A DNA stretch of 64,000 nucleotides, from the NCBI GenBank assembly GCA_050331815.1, contig JBHJGM010000008.1:124001-188000 (forward strand), in the 5' to 3' direction. Shown here in pieces: positions 34,617 through 43,694 of the stretch. Origin of the DNA: JBHJGM01 sp050331815 (GTDB lineage Bacteria > Verrucomicrobiota > Verrucomicrobiia > Opitutales > JBHJGM01). Position numbers and translations under genes: made by a program. The number at the start of each line of letters is the position of its first letter. Position 1 is the stretch's first letter. The notes below the pieces were generated by a model. It did not search any database. It was not told the origin of the DNA and saw nothing but the letters and a program-made list of their open reading frames with translations.

Positions 34617-36185
34617 CTAGTAAATCCCGCGTCGATACCAGTCATAGATTTCGGGGCCGATGGAGGCGGTCTTGGCGGCCATTTCCCGGTAGCGCTCCGT
34701 ATGCATGAAGGGCTGGTCGCTCAAGTCGAACGGGTGGGCGAAGGTATCCAGGTGCTTTCGCAGGCGTGCGCGCATGTCCGCCAGAACCTTGGCATATTGG
34801 GGGTCGCCCGCCAGGTTGTTGCGCTCCTCGGGGTCCGCCTTGACGTCGTACAGCTGGTCGGGGTCCCAGAAATTCGGATAGTTACGGATCTCTCGTTGCT
34901 GACCGGTGCTGCCAAAATAGTCCATCGCCTCATCGGTCTTGCCCGATTGAAGTTCGGCCAGAGCGGCTTCGGGATAGCGAAAGGCGAAGTACTTATAACG
35001 GCCGTGGCGCAGGCCGCGGGTCCAGCCATTGTCCAGGTAGAGGTCTTCGTGGGTGGTGTCGGTTCGCTGCGTCAGCAGGGGAAGCCAGCTTTGACCATCC
35101 AGCGGCATCGCCTCGGGTGCATGGGCGCCGGTGATCTCCATGAGCGTGGGGATCAGATCGACGTTCTGGACCAGCGCGGCGGTGCGGGTGCCCGCGGTAA
35201 CTTTTCCGGGCCAGCGCACGCAGAGGGGGACGCGGCTGCCGCGTTCGTAGCAGGTGCCTTTGCCGTCCACATTGTGGTCCGAACTGTAAATGATGACGGT
35301 GTTGTCGAGTTCGCCCATGGTTTCGAGCTGCGCGAGCAGCGCACCCACGGCATCGTCGAGCCAGAGCGCGCCGGCGGTGCGGTGGTTGTAGTCAAGGCCC
35401 GCGGCTTCGAGGCGCGGGCGGATGGTTTCGCGCGGTGCCTGCACCTGTGGCGGCGCATCGAGATAGCCGCCGCGGGTGATGCGGGGATCGGCCTCGATGC
35501 CTTCCTCAACGTGTCCCGGGCCGTGGATGACGCTGGTGGCAAAGGTCAGGAAGAAGGGCTTGTCACTGTTTTCCTGCTGCTGCAGGAACTCCAGCGCATT
35601 GGCGGTAGCCCACTCGATATTGTGCACCTGAATCGACGGGCACGAGGCACCGTCGTCGAGGTTGCCCCAGTGCACGCCACCGGCGAAATCATGGCCGATG
35701 CGCTGCAACTCCCTGATGAAGGCCTGCTGATTTTCCTTGAGCAGCTGATTGAGCGTGGGATCGTCCGCATTGGCTTTTTCGGGCAATCTTTTCGCGCCGA
35801 TCTGACCTGCGGGCAGGCCGCAGTGCATCTTGCCAACGTAACCGGTCGCATAGCCCGCCGACTGCAGCAGCGCCCCGGCGGTCATGCGTGGATCGTGCGC
35901 GTGCACGTTCCATTTGATGCAGTAGGGCGTCTCGGTCGGGTTTTCGCTCAGAAAGGGTTCGCTATCGCAGCGCCCGGCGTGCCGCCCGGTAAACCAGCTG
36001 TAGCGGCTTGGCGTACAGACCGCCGACGACACGTACGCTTGCTCGAAAACCATGCCTTCGCGGGCGATGCGGTCGAGATTGGGGGTCAGTGCGCGCGGGC
36101 CGCCTCCGGAAAAGCCGATGTACTCGAGCGCGGTATCGTCGGAGATGAGGAAGAGGACGTTGGGGCGGGTTTTCGGAGAACTCAT
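34617..36185 (-). CDS. Sulfatase (type I, Cys-type), no signal peptide
   Basis: The 522-residue enzyme starts RPNVLFLISDDTALEYIGF, where the Asp pair binds Ca2+. It carries SSAVCTPSRYSWFTGRHAG, the C-x-P-S-R signature whose Cys must be converted to formylglycine, and later VIIYSSDHNVDGKG. The C-terminal subdomain holds DPDQLYDVKADPEERNNLAGDP, typical of S1-family sulfatases acting on carbohydrates. There is no signal peptide, so the enzyme is predicted to be cytoplasmic. No formylglycine-generating or anSME gene lies in the window. It is the left edge of the polysaccharide region. Confidence 0.92.
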   Translation of the reverse strand: MSSPKTRPNVLFLISDDTALEYIGFSGGGPRALTPNLDRIAREGMVFEQAYVSSAVCTPSRYSWFTGRHAGRCDSEPFLSENPTETPYCIKWNVHAHDPRMTAGALLQSAGYATGYVGKMHCGLPAGQIGAKRLPEKANADDPTLNQLLKENQQAFIRELQRIGHDFAGGVHWGNLDDGASCPSIQVHNIEWATANALEFLQQQENSDKPFFLTFATSVIHGPGHVEEGIEADPRITRGGYLDAPPQVQAPRETIRPRLEAAGLDYNHRTAGALWLDDAVGALLAQLETMGELDNTVIIYSSDHNVDGKGTCYERGSRVPLCVRWPGKVTAGTRTAALVQNVDLIPTLMEITGAHAPEAMPLDGQSWLPLLTQRTDTTHEDLYLDNGWTRGLRHGRYKYFAFRYPEAALAELQSGKTDEAMDYFGSTGQQREIRNYPNFWDPDQLYDVKADPEERNNLAGDPQYAKVLADMRARLRKHLDTFAHPFDLSDQPFMHTERYREMAAKTASIGPEIYDWYRRGIY

Positions 36186-36245
36186 GGCAGCAAAGCGATC
36201 AGACTATGAGTTTTCCGGGCCGCTTCTCCGGCTTCAAGTGCAAAG

Positions 36246-36280
36246 CAAACAGCCACCCCGATGATCAGAGTGGCTGTTTG
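36246..36280 (-). terminator. Terminator between the first GH-A-like gene and the sulfatase gene
   Basis: CAAACAGCCAC (36246-36256) and GTGGCTGTTTG (36270-36280) are perfect 11-bp inverted copies around a 13-base loop. On the minus strand the hairpin is followed by CTTTGC, 27 bp after the stop of the large secreted protein. The T-tract is weak, but the stem is long. Confidence 0.7.
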
Positions 36281-36306
36281 GAAAGCTAAGGCAGAGTCAG
36301 TTTAAG

Positions 36307-39300
36307 CTAGTCCTCGATGAGGTAGTAGATGACGTCGCTCTGGAGCGTGATGGGATTGGCACCGGTGGTCGGCGGGGTGTCCGTGCGGTAGCCGTTGAAG
36401 TCCAGCGGTGTGACCGTGAGCGAAGCGGCGTCGGGGCGGTTGATGGTGACGGTGCCGTCAACCTCGGTCAGTTGGAAGGGCCCGTTGCCGATGCTGTTGA
36501 TGGTCTTCGGTCCCGGGGAGGTGCCGGTTTCGTCCCAGCCGGTGGGCCGCTCTTCGGTACCGATTTGCAGCAACATCTTGCCGCTTTCGGTGATGGGCTT
36601 TCCGTCCAGTGAAACCAGAATGATCGTACCATAGTGCATGCCGGAAACGATGGAGACATCGGTCAGGTCGAGCGGGCCGGCCTTGGCGATAATGGTATCC
36701 AGCAAAAATCCAGTGACCCCTTGAGCCTGGGGCGTGTCCATCGTGATCAAGCCGTTGCCCCAGTCCCATTCGAGTTCGCCGGTGAAACTGTCGACCACTT
36801 TGTCCGTGCGATCGATAAAGGGCTCGAGGCTGATGACGTCAGAGGTTGGGTCGCTTTCGACGTAGTTCAGGCCCACCTTGCCCACGAGATAGGCCAGCGG
36901 GTCGATGGTGCTGGCCCCCGGGATTTGGCCGCCGGGAGGAATGTCCGCGTCACGTAGGTCGTCGAAGTTTTGCGGGGCGCTGACCGGAGCACCCTCGAGG
37001 GCAAAGAGGTCATCGAGCAACAGATCGAATTCGGCAACCGAGGGCGCCTCCTGCACCAGACCCTGGCGATAAATATAGGCAAAGGCCGGAAACTGCCCGA
37101 GCGTCATGGGGCTTTGCAGCGGCCACTTTTCGATGGCGTTCAGGAAGCGAGGCCCGGTGATGGAAAAGAATACGATGCCGTCGCTGCCCTGCAGGCTGGC
37201 GTAGGCCGCGTGTACGAAGGGCTGGTCGGCACGATACCGGTTGGGCTCCGGGTAATCCGTTTCCGAGATAATGGAGGGCAGGTTGTTGTGCCGCAGATCG
37301 TACACCACATGCCCAAACGAACCTTCGTCCACGCCCTCGTTATTCTGAAACTTCACCGCCGCCCGGTCGTAGTAGACCTGCGTGTCGAGCACGTCGAAGC
37401 TGTTGCTAGGACCCTCTGTGCTGGAGCCATAGTAGCCGTGACGGTCCATGAAATCCGCACCGGTGTTCGACCACTTGTCCAGCGGGTCGAGGTACTGCGG
37501 ATCGGCTGTTTTCCAGTTAGAGCCGGTGATGGGCGCCTTAAAGCCGATGGTATTCTTCAGAAAATCATACGTGTCGTCGTAGAATTGCTTTTGCAGCTGA
37601 GCCAGGAAGGTGACCGCGTCAGCGTCGCGCTGGGATTGCGGACCGTCGCTGGTGGCGCGAAAGATCACGCTGTTGTCAAAGCCGGCCTGACCGGTCGCAA
37701 CGTCGTCGCCGGGCTCCGACTGGTTCCAGGTGTTGAACGCAGTCTGCAGCGAGCCGTATTTGTCGGTGGCCCAGGTGCCAAAGAGCGGTTCCAGAATGTC
37801 GATTTGCTCCTGCGGGATGTTGCCGCGCGGAGTGAAGGTCCAAAAGAGGTAGGAGTCTTCGTTGACCATCTCCAGGTAGGCGACCGCGGGATCATCCTTG
37901 AGCGCGAGGCCGGTATAGGGATTCACGCGGGTGAGCAACTGTGTCCAGAAGTTGCGGTAAATGGCTTGCAAGGCCGGGTCGTGGTACAGCGCGGCAAAGG
38001 TGTTATCGGTGCCGCTGGGCGGGAAATAGCCGACGGAGTCCCAGTAGTCCGCCCAGAGCGGGAAGTAGATGGAGAAGCCCGTGTAAATCCCCTCCTGCTT
38101 AAGGGAGGCGACAAAGTAAAAAATGTCGTCGAGCTTGGATTCGTTGATGTTGCCAAAGTTGCTGCCGCTTTGAATCCAGAAGGGACTGTGGTAGCGAATC
38201 AGATTGACCCCGCGCTTGGAGAGGTGCCGGGCCATCTCGTCGACGGATTCGCGGTTGAGCGCCGCAATGCCGGAGCTGGCGTTGGCGGCCCAGAAGCGAA
38301 CCTTTTCCCCGGTGTCGTTGTGGATGAAATCTTCGCCCTGCGTAGAAATGTAGCCTTTGCTGCCTGCGAACGGTTCGTTGAGGAAGCGCAGATCGATTGG
38401 CGAGTAGGTGTACGGGTCGACTTCCGGCTCGAAAAGAAATTTGCCGGGCTCAGGGGTGGCGGCCAGTTCGTCCGGCTGCGCTTCTCCGGAGGGTGTGAAG
38501 GGATAATCGATAAACAGGAAGCAATCCCACCCGTGGAAGCCGTTGTTGGGTGCGAGATTTTGAACTTCAAGAGTATGGTTGCCGGCGCTCAGCGTGATTT
38601 CCCCAGCGATTTGCCAGCCGATGCGGTCGCCCGAATTGGTGACGTGGTAAATCTGCACGTCTTCCAAGGGAGCCGAGGCGACGAAATTCCAAGGTCCGCC
38701 ATCCACACGCCACTGCCAGTCGCGCTGCTCCCAGCGCTTGCGTGCCCAAACCGTGTAAGTGGAATCGGCGGGGATGTTAAAGGGGCGGCTGAAAATTTGC
38801 GGGGCTTGGGTCCAGCGCATGTTGTCGCTTGAAAGGCCGGGCCAGCTGCTGTTGGTGCCGCCGTTTTCGGCTTCCACCCAGACCCAGTTTTGAGAGGCGG
38901 TGTCGCCATCGGCATCAGCGTCAACGGAGGAGTTCAGACGTATATAGGCGGTGGCCGGGCCGCTGAGCGTGCCCACAAAGCTGGAGCTTGCAAATGAGGA
39001 GGCGACGGCGGCAACACCATCACCGGTGACATCGAGATTAATACCGTCAGCGGTTGTCCAGGGGTTGGGCAGGGACAGGTCGGTGGCGTATTCGGGCCAG
39101 ACGGCGGCGCCCACGGCATTGTCAAACTGGCTGTAGCGAAAGCTTAGGCTGGCACCCGGACCCATGTCCATGGAGTCGAAGGCCGAGGCGTTGGGGGTGG
39201 TTGGGTCGGTTCCCAGGGTGTATTCCAGGCTGTTCTTCAGGCCATCGCCATCGAAGTCTGCTTCCGGTCCGCTGATGGCATCGATCAGGCCGTCGACCGG

Positions 39301-39411
39301 TCCCCAGACCTGAATGCGCCAGTCGGCGTAGGAGCCGGAAGGCGCGGCGTGGAGTGCGCTAAAAGTGAATGGCAACGCCAAGGTGGCGAACGCGAGCAGG
39401 CGAAAATTCAT
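36307..39411 (-). CDS. Large secreted glycosidase-like protein, clan GH-A fold, paralog 1
   Basis: The 1034-residue protein has a signal peptide (MNFRLLAFATLALPFTFSALHA), then a segment with a calcium-loop-like DFDGDGLKNSLEY repeat. A carbohydrate-binding-like beta domain follows (about 165-310, containing EAENGG and a Trp-rich part). From about residue 345 there is a TIM-barrel region starting with VRFWAANASSGIAALN and NLIRYHSPF. Glu518 in MVNEDSY and Glu717 in SETDYPEP sit where clan GH-A acid/base and nucleophile residues would be. The C-terminal 250 residues form beta domains. It resembles, but I cannot assign to, GH5/GH42-like families. It is a paralog of the next gene. Confidence 0.75.
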   Translation of the reverse strand: MNFRLLAFATLALPFTFSALHAAPSGSYADWRIQVWGPVDGLIDAISGPEADFDGDGLKNSLEYTLGTDPTTPNASAFDSMDMGPGASLSFRYSQFDNAVGAAVWPEYATDLSLPNPWTTADGINLDVTGDGVAAVASSFASSSFVGTLSGPATAYIRLNSSVDADADGDTASQNWVWVEAENGGTNSSWPGLSSDNMRWTQAPQIFSRPFNIPADSTYTVWARKRWEQRDWQWRVDGGPWNFVASAPLEDVQIYHVTNSGDRIGWQIAGEITLSAGNHTLEVQNLAPNNGFHGWDCFLFIDYPFTPSGEAQPDELAATPEPGKFLFEPEVDPYTYSPIDLRFLNEPFAGSKGYISTQGEDFIHNDTGEKVRFWAANASSGIAALNRESVDEMARHLSKRGVNLIRYHSPFWIQSGSNFGNINESKLDDIFYFVASLKQEGIYTGFSIYFPLWADYWDSVGYFPPSGTDNTFAALYHDPALQAIYRNFWTQLLTRVNPYTGLALKDDPAVAYLEMVNEDSYLFWTFTPRGNIPQEQIDILEPLFGTWATDKYGSLQTAFNTWNQSEPGDDVATGQAGFDNSVIFRATSDGPQSQRDADAVTFLAQLQKQFYDDTYDFLKNTIGFKAPITGSNWKTADPQYLDPLDKWSNTGADFMDRHGYYGSSTEGPSNSFDVLDTQVYYDRAAVKFQNNEGVDEGSFGHVVYDLRHNNLPSIISETDYPEPNRYRADQPFVHAAYASLQGSDGIVFFSITGPRFLNAIEKWPLQSPMTLGQFPAFAYIYRQGLVQEAPSVAEFDLLLDDLFALEGAPVSAPQNFDDLRDADIPPGGQIPGASTIDPLAYLVGKVGLNYVESDPTSDVISLEPFIDRTDKVVDSFTGELEWDWGNGLITMDTPQAQGVTGFLLDTIIAKAGPLDLTDVSIVSGMHYGTIILVSLDGKPITESGKMLLQIGTEERPTGWDETGTSPGPKTINSIGNGPFQLTEVDGTVTINRPDAASLTVTPLDFNGYRTDTPPTTGANPITLQSDVIYYLIED

Positions 39412-39719
39412 GGGTAGCGGGAAATAGAGAGTCGCGAGCACCGTCTGCAAATGGCGCGGCGCTACAGGGTTATGGTTTATCCGAGATAAAAGTGGTGAAT
39501 TATACAATTATACGAATCCGAGCGCAAGAAAGGCCGGTCTATTCTGCCAGCGACCAGCGGGTGTACTAGCCACTAACAGGTAGGCTCAACGATTTCACCG
39601 GCCTTGAGCTTGAATCCGCGAATCCAAGCCCTTCTCAGGCAGGGATTTAATCAAAATCTACCACTTGCGCGCAGGCACCATGGAGGACGCCTGTGGTTAG
39701 CCCGGGCAGTGGGCTAGGC
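39412..39719. other. 308-bp intergenic region between the two GH-A-like genes
   Basis: This stretch contains a candidate minus-strand promoter (39499-39527) for the downstream gene, and a TAGCCC/GGGCTA hairpin (39698-39716) just after the stop of the upstream gene that lacks a T-tract. No ORF is supported. Confidence 0.55.
39499..39527 (-). promoter_or_regulatory. Candidate promoter of the first GH-A-like gene
   Basis: On the minus strand, TTGCGC (39522-39527) is followed after 17 bp by a perfect TATAAT (39499-39504). A second TATAAT lies at 39507-39512. The predicted start of transcription is about 80 bp before the ATG at 39411. The -35 match is weak. Confidence 0.4.
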
Positions 39720-42308
39720 TTACTCTCGCGTCAAGAGGAACCAGTGCGTGCCTACGTCAGCGGGTAGTTGCAGTGCGCGGCCGTCGCCGGTGAGTGCGAG
39801 GGGCGTGCCTGTCGAGCCATCCGCCATCAACGGGACGCAGTTGAAGCCGCCCGGCAGCGTCAGCGTGCCGGTCACGGGTTCGGAAAGGTAGCCGTCCCGT
39901 GATTTAGCCACGCGCGCGGCGGTGGAGATTAAAATTCGTGCGGACTCCGCCAGGGGCTGCTCATCGAGACTGGTCAAAAAGACTGCTGCCTTGGGCGTGT
40001 CGATATTCAGGGTAATGTCGCCCAGCTTGACGGTTTCGCCGCCAATCCAGCCCATGGCACCCTGGCTTTTAGGTGTGTCGACCGTTACGATGCCCTTGAC
40101 CCAGTCGCGACGGATTTCGCCGGTGTCGCTTTCGACAAAGGGCTGTCCGGTCGGAATGAAATCCTCGCGCAGATCTTCTACGAGGCGCACGTCAGCTTCT
40201 TTGTAAGTGGTGGCCTCCAGCCAGGGGAGCAGGTCGCTTTCGGGAAGAGCGATGGCGATGCGGTGCTGCTCGGCCAGGGTGCGTAGCGCGCGAAAGCCGT
40301 TGGGGTCGTTGCGGGTGTGGAAGAGCGTTTCCTCATCAAGTTTGAGCAATGCGGTCTGGCGCGCAGGTTGCACATGCTGCTGGCGATAGAGCAGCGCACA
40401 GGCGGGGCTCAGTCCAACAACGCCGGGATGCGTGTAGCTGGACCACATCGAGGTGGAGTCGCCCCGTAGGCCGTCCTGGGAGTAGCCGTAGAGCATCGGC
40501 CCGTCCCAGCCTTGAAAGGCACCCTGCACGGCGACCATTAACGGAACCGACCACGGGTCCAGTCCGGAGGCGCCGTCGGAGAAGTTGTATTCGGTGATGG
40601 TTAGCGGGTAGCCGCTGAGCTGACTCCCGGCGATGTAGGAAAAGAACGAGCCTTTGAAGCGCGGGTTGTTGTTGAGCCACTCACCGCCGTCGTACATGTG
40701 CACGTCGATCAGATCGCCAGCGGTCAGTGCTGGAAGCGAGGACCATGGCGTGCCCCCCCACATGTGGTCGGTGGCGATGGGCACCGTGATGCCGAGGTCC
40801 TCGCGCAGGTAACGCAACATTTCAGCGGCCCACTCATGCTGGCGATCATTCAAATAGACCTTGGAGAGGCCGGGCAGCCAAGTTCGGTGCACCTCATTGA
40901 CATCAACCTGTTTTGCGCCGGCCCATTCGGCGGTCGCTTCCCAAAACTTGCGGTGGTGCCAGGCGTTGCCCTTGTCCGGCAGGAAGTTGTTGCCGAAGTG
41001 ATGCGTGAGGTCGTTTTCGTTGACCAACAGCATGAAGGCGATGGCGGGCTCGTTCTTAAGTTGGAGGCCGGTGTAGGGATTGGCGCTGTTGAGCAGATCG
41101 CTGTAGAACTTTCGCATCAACTCAGTGAGGCGCTGGTTGTAGTAAAAGTAGCCCTTGGTGCTGGCCCCGCGGTCTTCGCGAACCTTGTCGGCGAGATCGG
41201 CCCAGCCCGGGATTTCGTCGCCCTCACGCCAGGGCCGCCCGACGTGCAGGTCGAGCCAGATGTGAATACCCTCCTCCTTCAGGCAGTAAATCCAGTAGTG
41301 ATAGCTATCGAGGGCCTCCTCATTGAGCTGCTGGCTGGTGGGACCATCGGCGATCAGGCTGTTGCGCACCCAGGTTGCTGAGTCGTGGTGGTGCAGCCGG
41401 ACGAGATTGTAGCCCAGCGCGGCGAGGCGCTTGGCGTGCTGGCGGATGCGTGCCTTGTTGTTGATGAAAAGTGTGTAGGCCTGAAGGTTGGTGCCCCAGA
41501 AGCGCGCTTCGGTACCGTCGTCGAAGACGAGGCGGTCGCCGTCCTGTTTGAGAAAGCCATGACGTCCGGCGGGTGTGTGGGGCTCGTTCAGGTACGAAAG
41601 ATCGATGTAGGGGAGGTGGGGATCGAGGGCGTTGCGGTACCAGTTTTCGGTGTCGGCGGGCCCGTAACGTTCGGCCAGGGATTGGGCGATTCGGGTGCCT
41701 TTGGGCAGCTCGACGGTCATGGAGACCTTTTTTGAAGTGCCTGCCTCCAGATCGCTCGGAACGAAGAAAGCACGTAGCTGGTTTCGGTTGCCCTGCTCGA
41801 AAAAGATCGACAGCGGCGCAGGCTCGAAGCGCAGCCGGGATGTTTTTCCGGGAGCGATTTCCCAAATAAAGCCGGTGTTGTCCTGAAGAATTTCGGGTTC
41901 GGCGCGGTGCCCTTCCCGGCCCTCGGAAGTAAGGTTCAGGTTAAAGCGCAGACCGCCGCCGATGACGCCCGCATGATCCTCTGTAAAGTTCAGATCATAG
42001 GTCCAGACGAGCGTGTCGGTACTGGACTCGACCACCGTACCCTGCCCTTCGACACCAAGGCGTCGCATCTCGATGTCAAAGGTTTGCAGGGCTCCCGGGG
42101 CGGTGTCCTGATGCTGGATGCGCGCGCCGGCCCAGCCCCAGTTGTGGGACCAGGCAACGTATTGAGTGGTGATGAGCTCGAGGGAGTTGTGGCTGAGCGT
42201 GAAGCCGCGGTCGATACCGCCAGGGCGCAATTGTATTTCGTAGGCGCTGAGGGAAACAGGGTAAGCCATGAGCAAGCCGAGGAGGGGTGTGCAGATATTT
42301 CGAAGCAT
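39720..42308 (-). CDS. Large secreted glycosidase-like protein, clan GH-A fold, paralog 2
   Basis: The 862-residue protein begins with a signal peptide (MLRNICTPLLGLLMAYPVSL, cut near LSA). A beta domain of about 220 residues comes first, then a TIM-barrel segment with ARFWGTNLQAYTLF and GYNLVRLHHHDSATW. Glu431 in LLVNENDL and Glu573 in ITEYNFSDG fit the acid/base and nucleophile of clan GH-A. It shares NPYTGLxLKxxPAxA before the first Glu, and a DTGE...DTPxxQGxxG block near the C-terminus, with paralog 1. The exact glycoside hydrolase family is not assignable by eye. It is divergent from rhaM across 134 bp. Confidence 0.75.
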   Translation of the reverse strand: MLRNICTPLLGLLMAYPVSLSAYEIQLRPGGIDRGFTLSHNSLELITTQYVAWSHNWGWAGARIQHQDTAPGALQTFDIEMRRLGVEGQGTVVESSTDTLVWTYDLNFTEDHAGVIGGGLRFNLNLTSEGREGHRAEPEILQDNTGFIWEIAPGKTSRLRFEPAPLSIFFEQGNRNQLRAFFVPSDLEAGTSKKVSMTVELPKGTRIAQSLAERYGPADTENWYRNALDPHLPYIDLSYLNEPHTPAGRHGFLKQDGDRLVFDDGTEARFWGTNLQAYTLFINNKARIRQHAKRLAALGYNLVRLHHHDSATWVRNSLIADGPTSQQLNEEALDSYHYWIYCLKEEGIHIWLDLHVGRPWREGDEIPGWADLADKVREDRGASTKGYFYYNQRLTELMRKFYSDLLNSANPYTGLQLKNEPAIAFMLLVNENDLTHHFGNNFLPDKGNAWHHRKFWEATAEWAGAKQVDVNEVHRTWLPGLSKVYLNDRQHEWAAEMLRYLREDLGITVPIATDHMWGGTPWSSLPALTAGDLIDVHMYDGGEWLNNNPRFKGSFFSYIAGSQLSGYPLTITEYNFSDGASGLDPWSVPLMVAVQGAFQGWDGPMLYGYSQDGLRGDSTSMWSSYTHPGVVGLSPACALLYRQQHVQPARQTALLKLDEETLFHTRNDPNGFRALRTLAEQHRIAIALPESDLLPWLEATTYKEADVRLVEDLREDFIPTGQPFVESDTGEIRRDWVKGIVTVDTPKSQGAMGWIGGETVKLGDITLNIDTPKAAVFLTSLDEQPLAESARILISTAARVAKSRDGYLSEPVTGTLTLPGGFNCVPLMADGSTGTPLALTGDGRALQLPADVGTHWFLLTRE

Positions 42309-42442
42309 GACGCCTGATAGTGGACGCTTCGCGGCGCGCCGGCGCAATCACATTAGGCCGCACGACACCAGGGCTGCGCCGTCTGCGCGGATGTGTGCGA
42401 AGGGTTTGCGGCTGCACGGGCTTTCGCGGCAGAATCGTCGGC

Positions 42443-42757
42443 ATGATTCGCAAGGCACACATTTTCACGCTGTATCCCGGTTGTGAGGCGGAGTACATCA
42501 AACGCCACAACCCGATTTGGCCGGAGCTGGCGCGCACGCTTTCCGAGCACGGCGCGCGCAACTACTCGATTTTTCTGCACCGGTGCAGCAGGCAGCTTTT
42601 TGCCTACGTGGAAATCGAAAGCGAGGCGCGCTGGGCGGCGGTGGCCCAAACGGAAATCTGCCAAAAATGGTGGGCCGAAATGAAAGACCTGATGGAATCC
42701 AACGAGGATCATTCACCGGTGGCGCGCCCGCTCACCGAGGTGTTTCATCAGGACTGA
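42443..42757 (+). CDS. rhaM: L-rhamnose mutarotase
   Basis: The 104-residue protein begins IRKAHIFTLYPGCEAEYIKR, where the family has the His and Tyr of the active site. It continues with HNPIWPELARTLSEHGARNYSIFL and ends with WWAEMKDLMESN, the usual RhaM/RhaU pattern. It interconverts the alpha and beta anomers of L-rhamnose, which helps isomerisation. I chose the ATG at 42443, since 41 upstream residues do not resemble the family. Its presence between glycosidase and sulfatase genes points to rhamnose as a product of the polysaccharide degraded here. Confidence 0.92.
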   Translation: MIRKAHIFTLYPGCEAEYIKRHNPIWPELARTLSEHGARNYSIFLHRCSRQLFAYVEIESEARWAAVAQTEICQKWWAEMKDLMESNEDHSPVARPLTEVFHQD

Positions 42758-42770
42758 AGCCAAAACCGGC

Positions 42771-43553
42771 TCAGCCCAGCCAGGGGCGGAGGTATTCGAG
42801 GCTGATTTTGGAAGATTCCTCGGGCGTGCGTTCGGGCGGGGCGTCGCGCTCGACGCAGAGCACACCCTGGTAGCCCGCTTCGACGAGCCCGTCGAGGCAG
42901 CCCTTCAGGTCCACACAGCCCAGGCCCAGCTCGCAAAAGCGGTGGTTGTCGGGGTTGTAGTCCTTGATGTGGGTGTGGATGATGCGGTCACCAAAGAGCT
43001 TGATGAACTGCACGGGGTCGGCACCGCACGATTGAAGGTGCGCCGTGTCGACCATCAGCTGCAGGCTGGGCACGCGGTCGAGGATTTTCTCGGTTTCGGC
43101 GATGGTCTCGACGATGCAGCCGCGGTGCGGGTGAAATGCAAAAGGCACGCCGGCGTCCTCGGCGATGGCGACACTCAGCTTGAGATTTTCAGCGAAGCCG
43201 TCGTAGTCTTCTTCGTAGGTGTTGCGGCGGTTATTGGGCAAAAAGCCGCCGCAGACGGCCAAGACTTTCGCGCCGTATTCGCGGGCTTCCTGGGCCTGCT
43301 GCTTATATTTTTCGGTGGATTGCTGGTGGGTGATGACCGTGACGTTGCCGCTGTAGCCGTGCACTTCCAGGCCGAGGCCAGCGAGCTTTTCCTTGAGTGC
43401 TTCGGGAGTGCCGAGTTTGTCGACCCCGCCGCCGATTTCGACGCCGTGATAGCCGATATCGTGCGCGGCTTTGAACAGGCGGTCGTATTCGAATGTTTCG
43501 TCGTGAAACTTGGCGAAGGCGGAAAAGTTGGCCGGGTGCAGCGAGGATTTCAT
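42771..43553 (-). CDS. Sugar phosphate isomerase/epimerase family TIM-barrel protein
   Basis: This 260-residue protein belongs to the AP endonuclease 2/xylose isomerase-like superfamily. It has VEIGGGVDKLGTPEALKEKL, FAFHPHRGCIVETIAETEKIL with metal-binding His and Glu, LQLMVDTAHLQSCGADPVQ (Asp/His) and RIIHTHIKDYNPDN, then a final VLCVERDAP with Glu. Likely substrates are sugars, inosose or ketoses; the exact one cannot be determined. It is convergent with rhaM (13 bp) and divergent from the second sulfatase gene. Confidence 0.85.
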   Translation of the reverse strand: MKSSLHPANFSAFAKFHDETFEYDRLFKAAHDIGYHGVEIGGGVDKLGTPEALKEKLAGLGLEVHGYSGNVTVITHQQSTEKYKQQAQEAREYGAKVLAVCGGFLPNNRRNTYEEDYDGFAENLKLSVAIAEDAGVPFAFHPHRGCIVETIAETEKILDRVPSLQLMVDTAHLQSCGADPVQFIKLFGDRIIHTHIKDYNPDNHRFCELGLGCVDLKGCLDGLVEAGYQGVLCVERDAPPERTPEESSKISLEYLRPWLG

Positions 43554-43694
43554 ACGTATAGGGTGGGCTATCCTGCTATGGGGGCGGAAGCAAAATTTGT
43601 CGAAATCGGCTTTCGTCCCGAGATTGGGCGTGATTTGCTCTACGAGCCGACTCTATGGCGCTGATGACTTCGTTCCCCCCTCTGAATATCCCGT

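Noticed and set aside
36970..38832. A 620-codon plus-strand frame opposite the first GH-A-like gene
   Set aside because: Antisense shadow of a well-supported secreted protein; no signal, domain or ribosome-binding site supports it.
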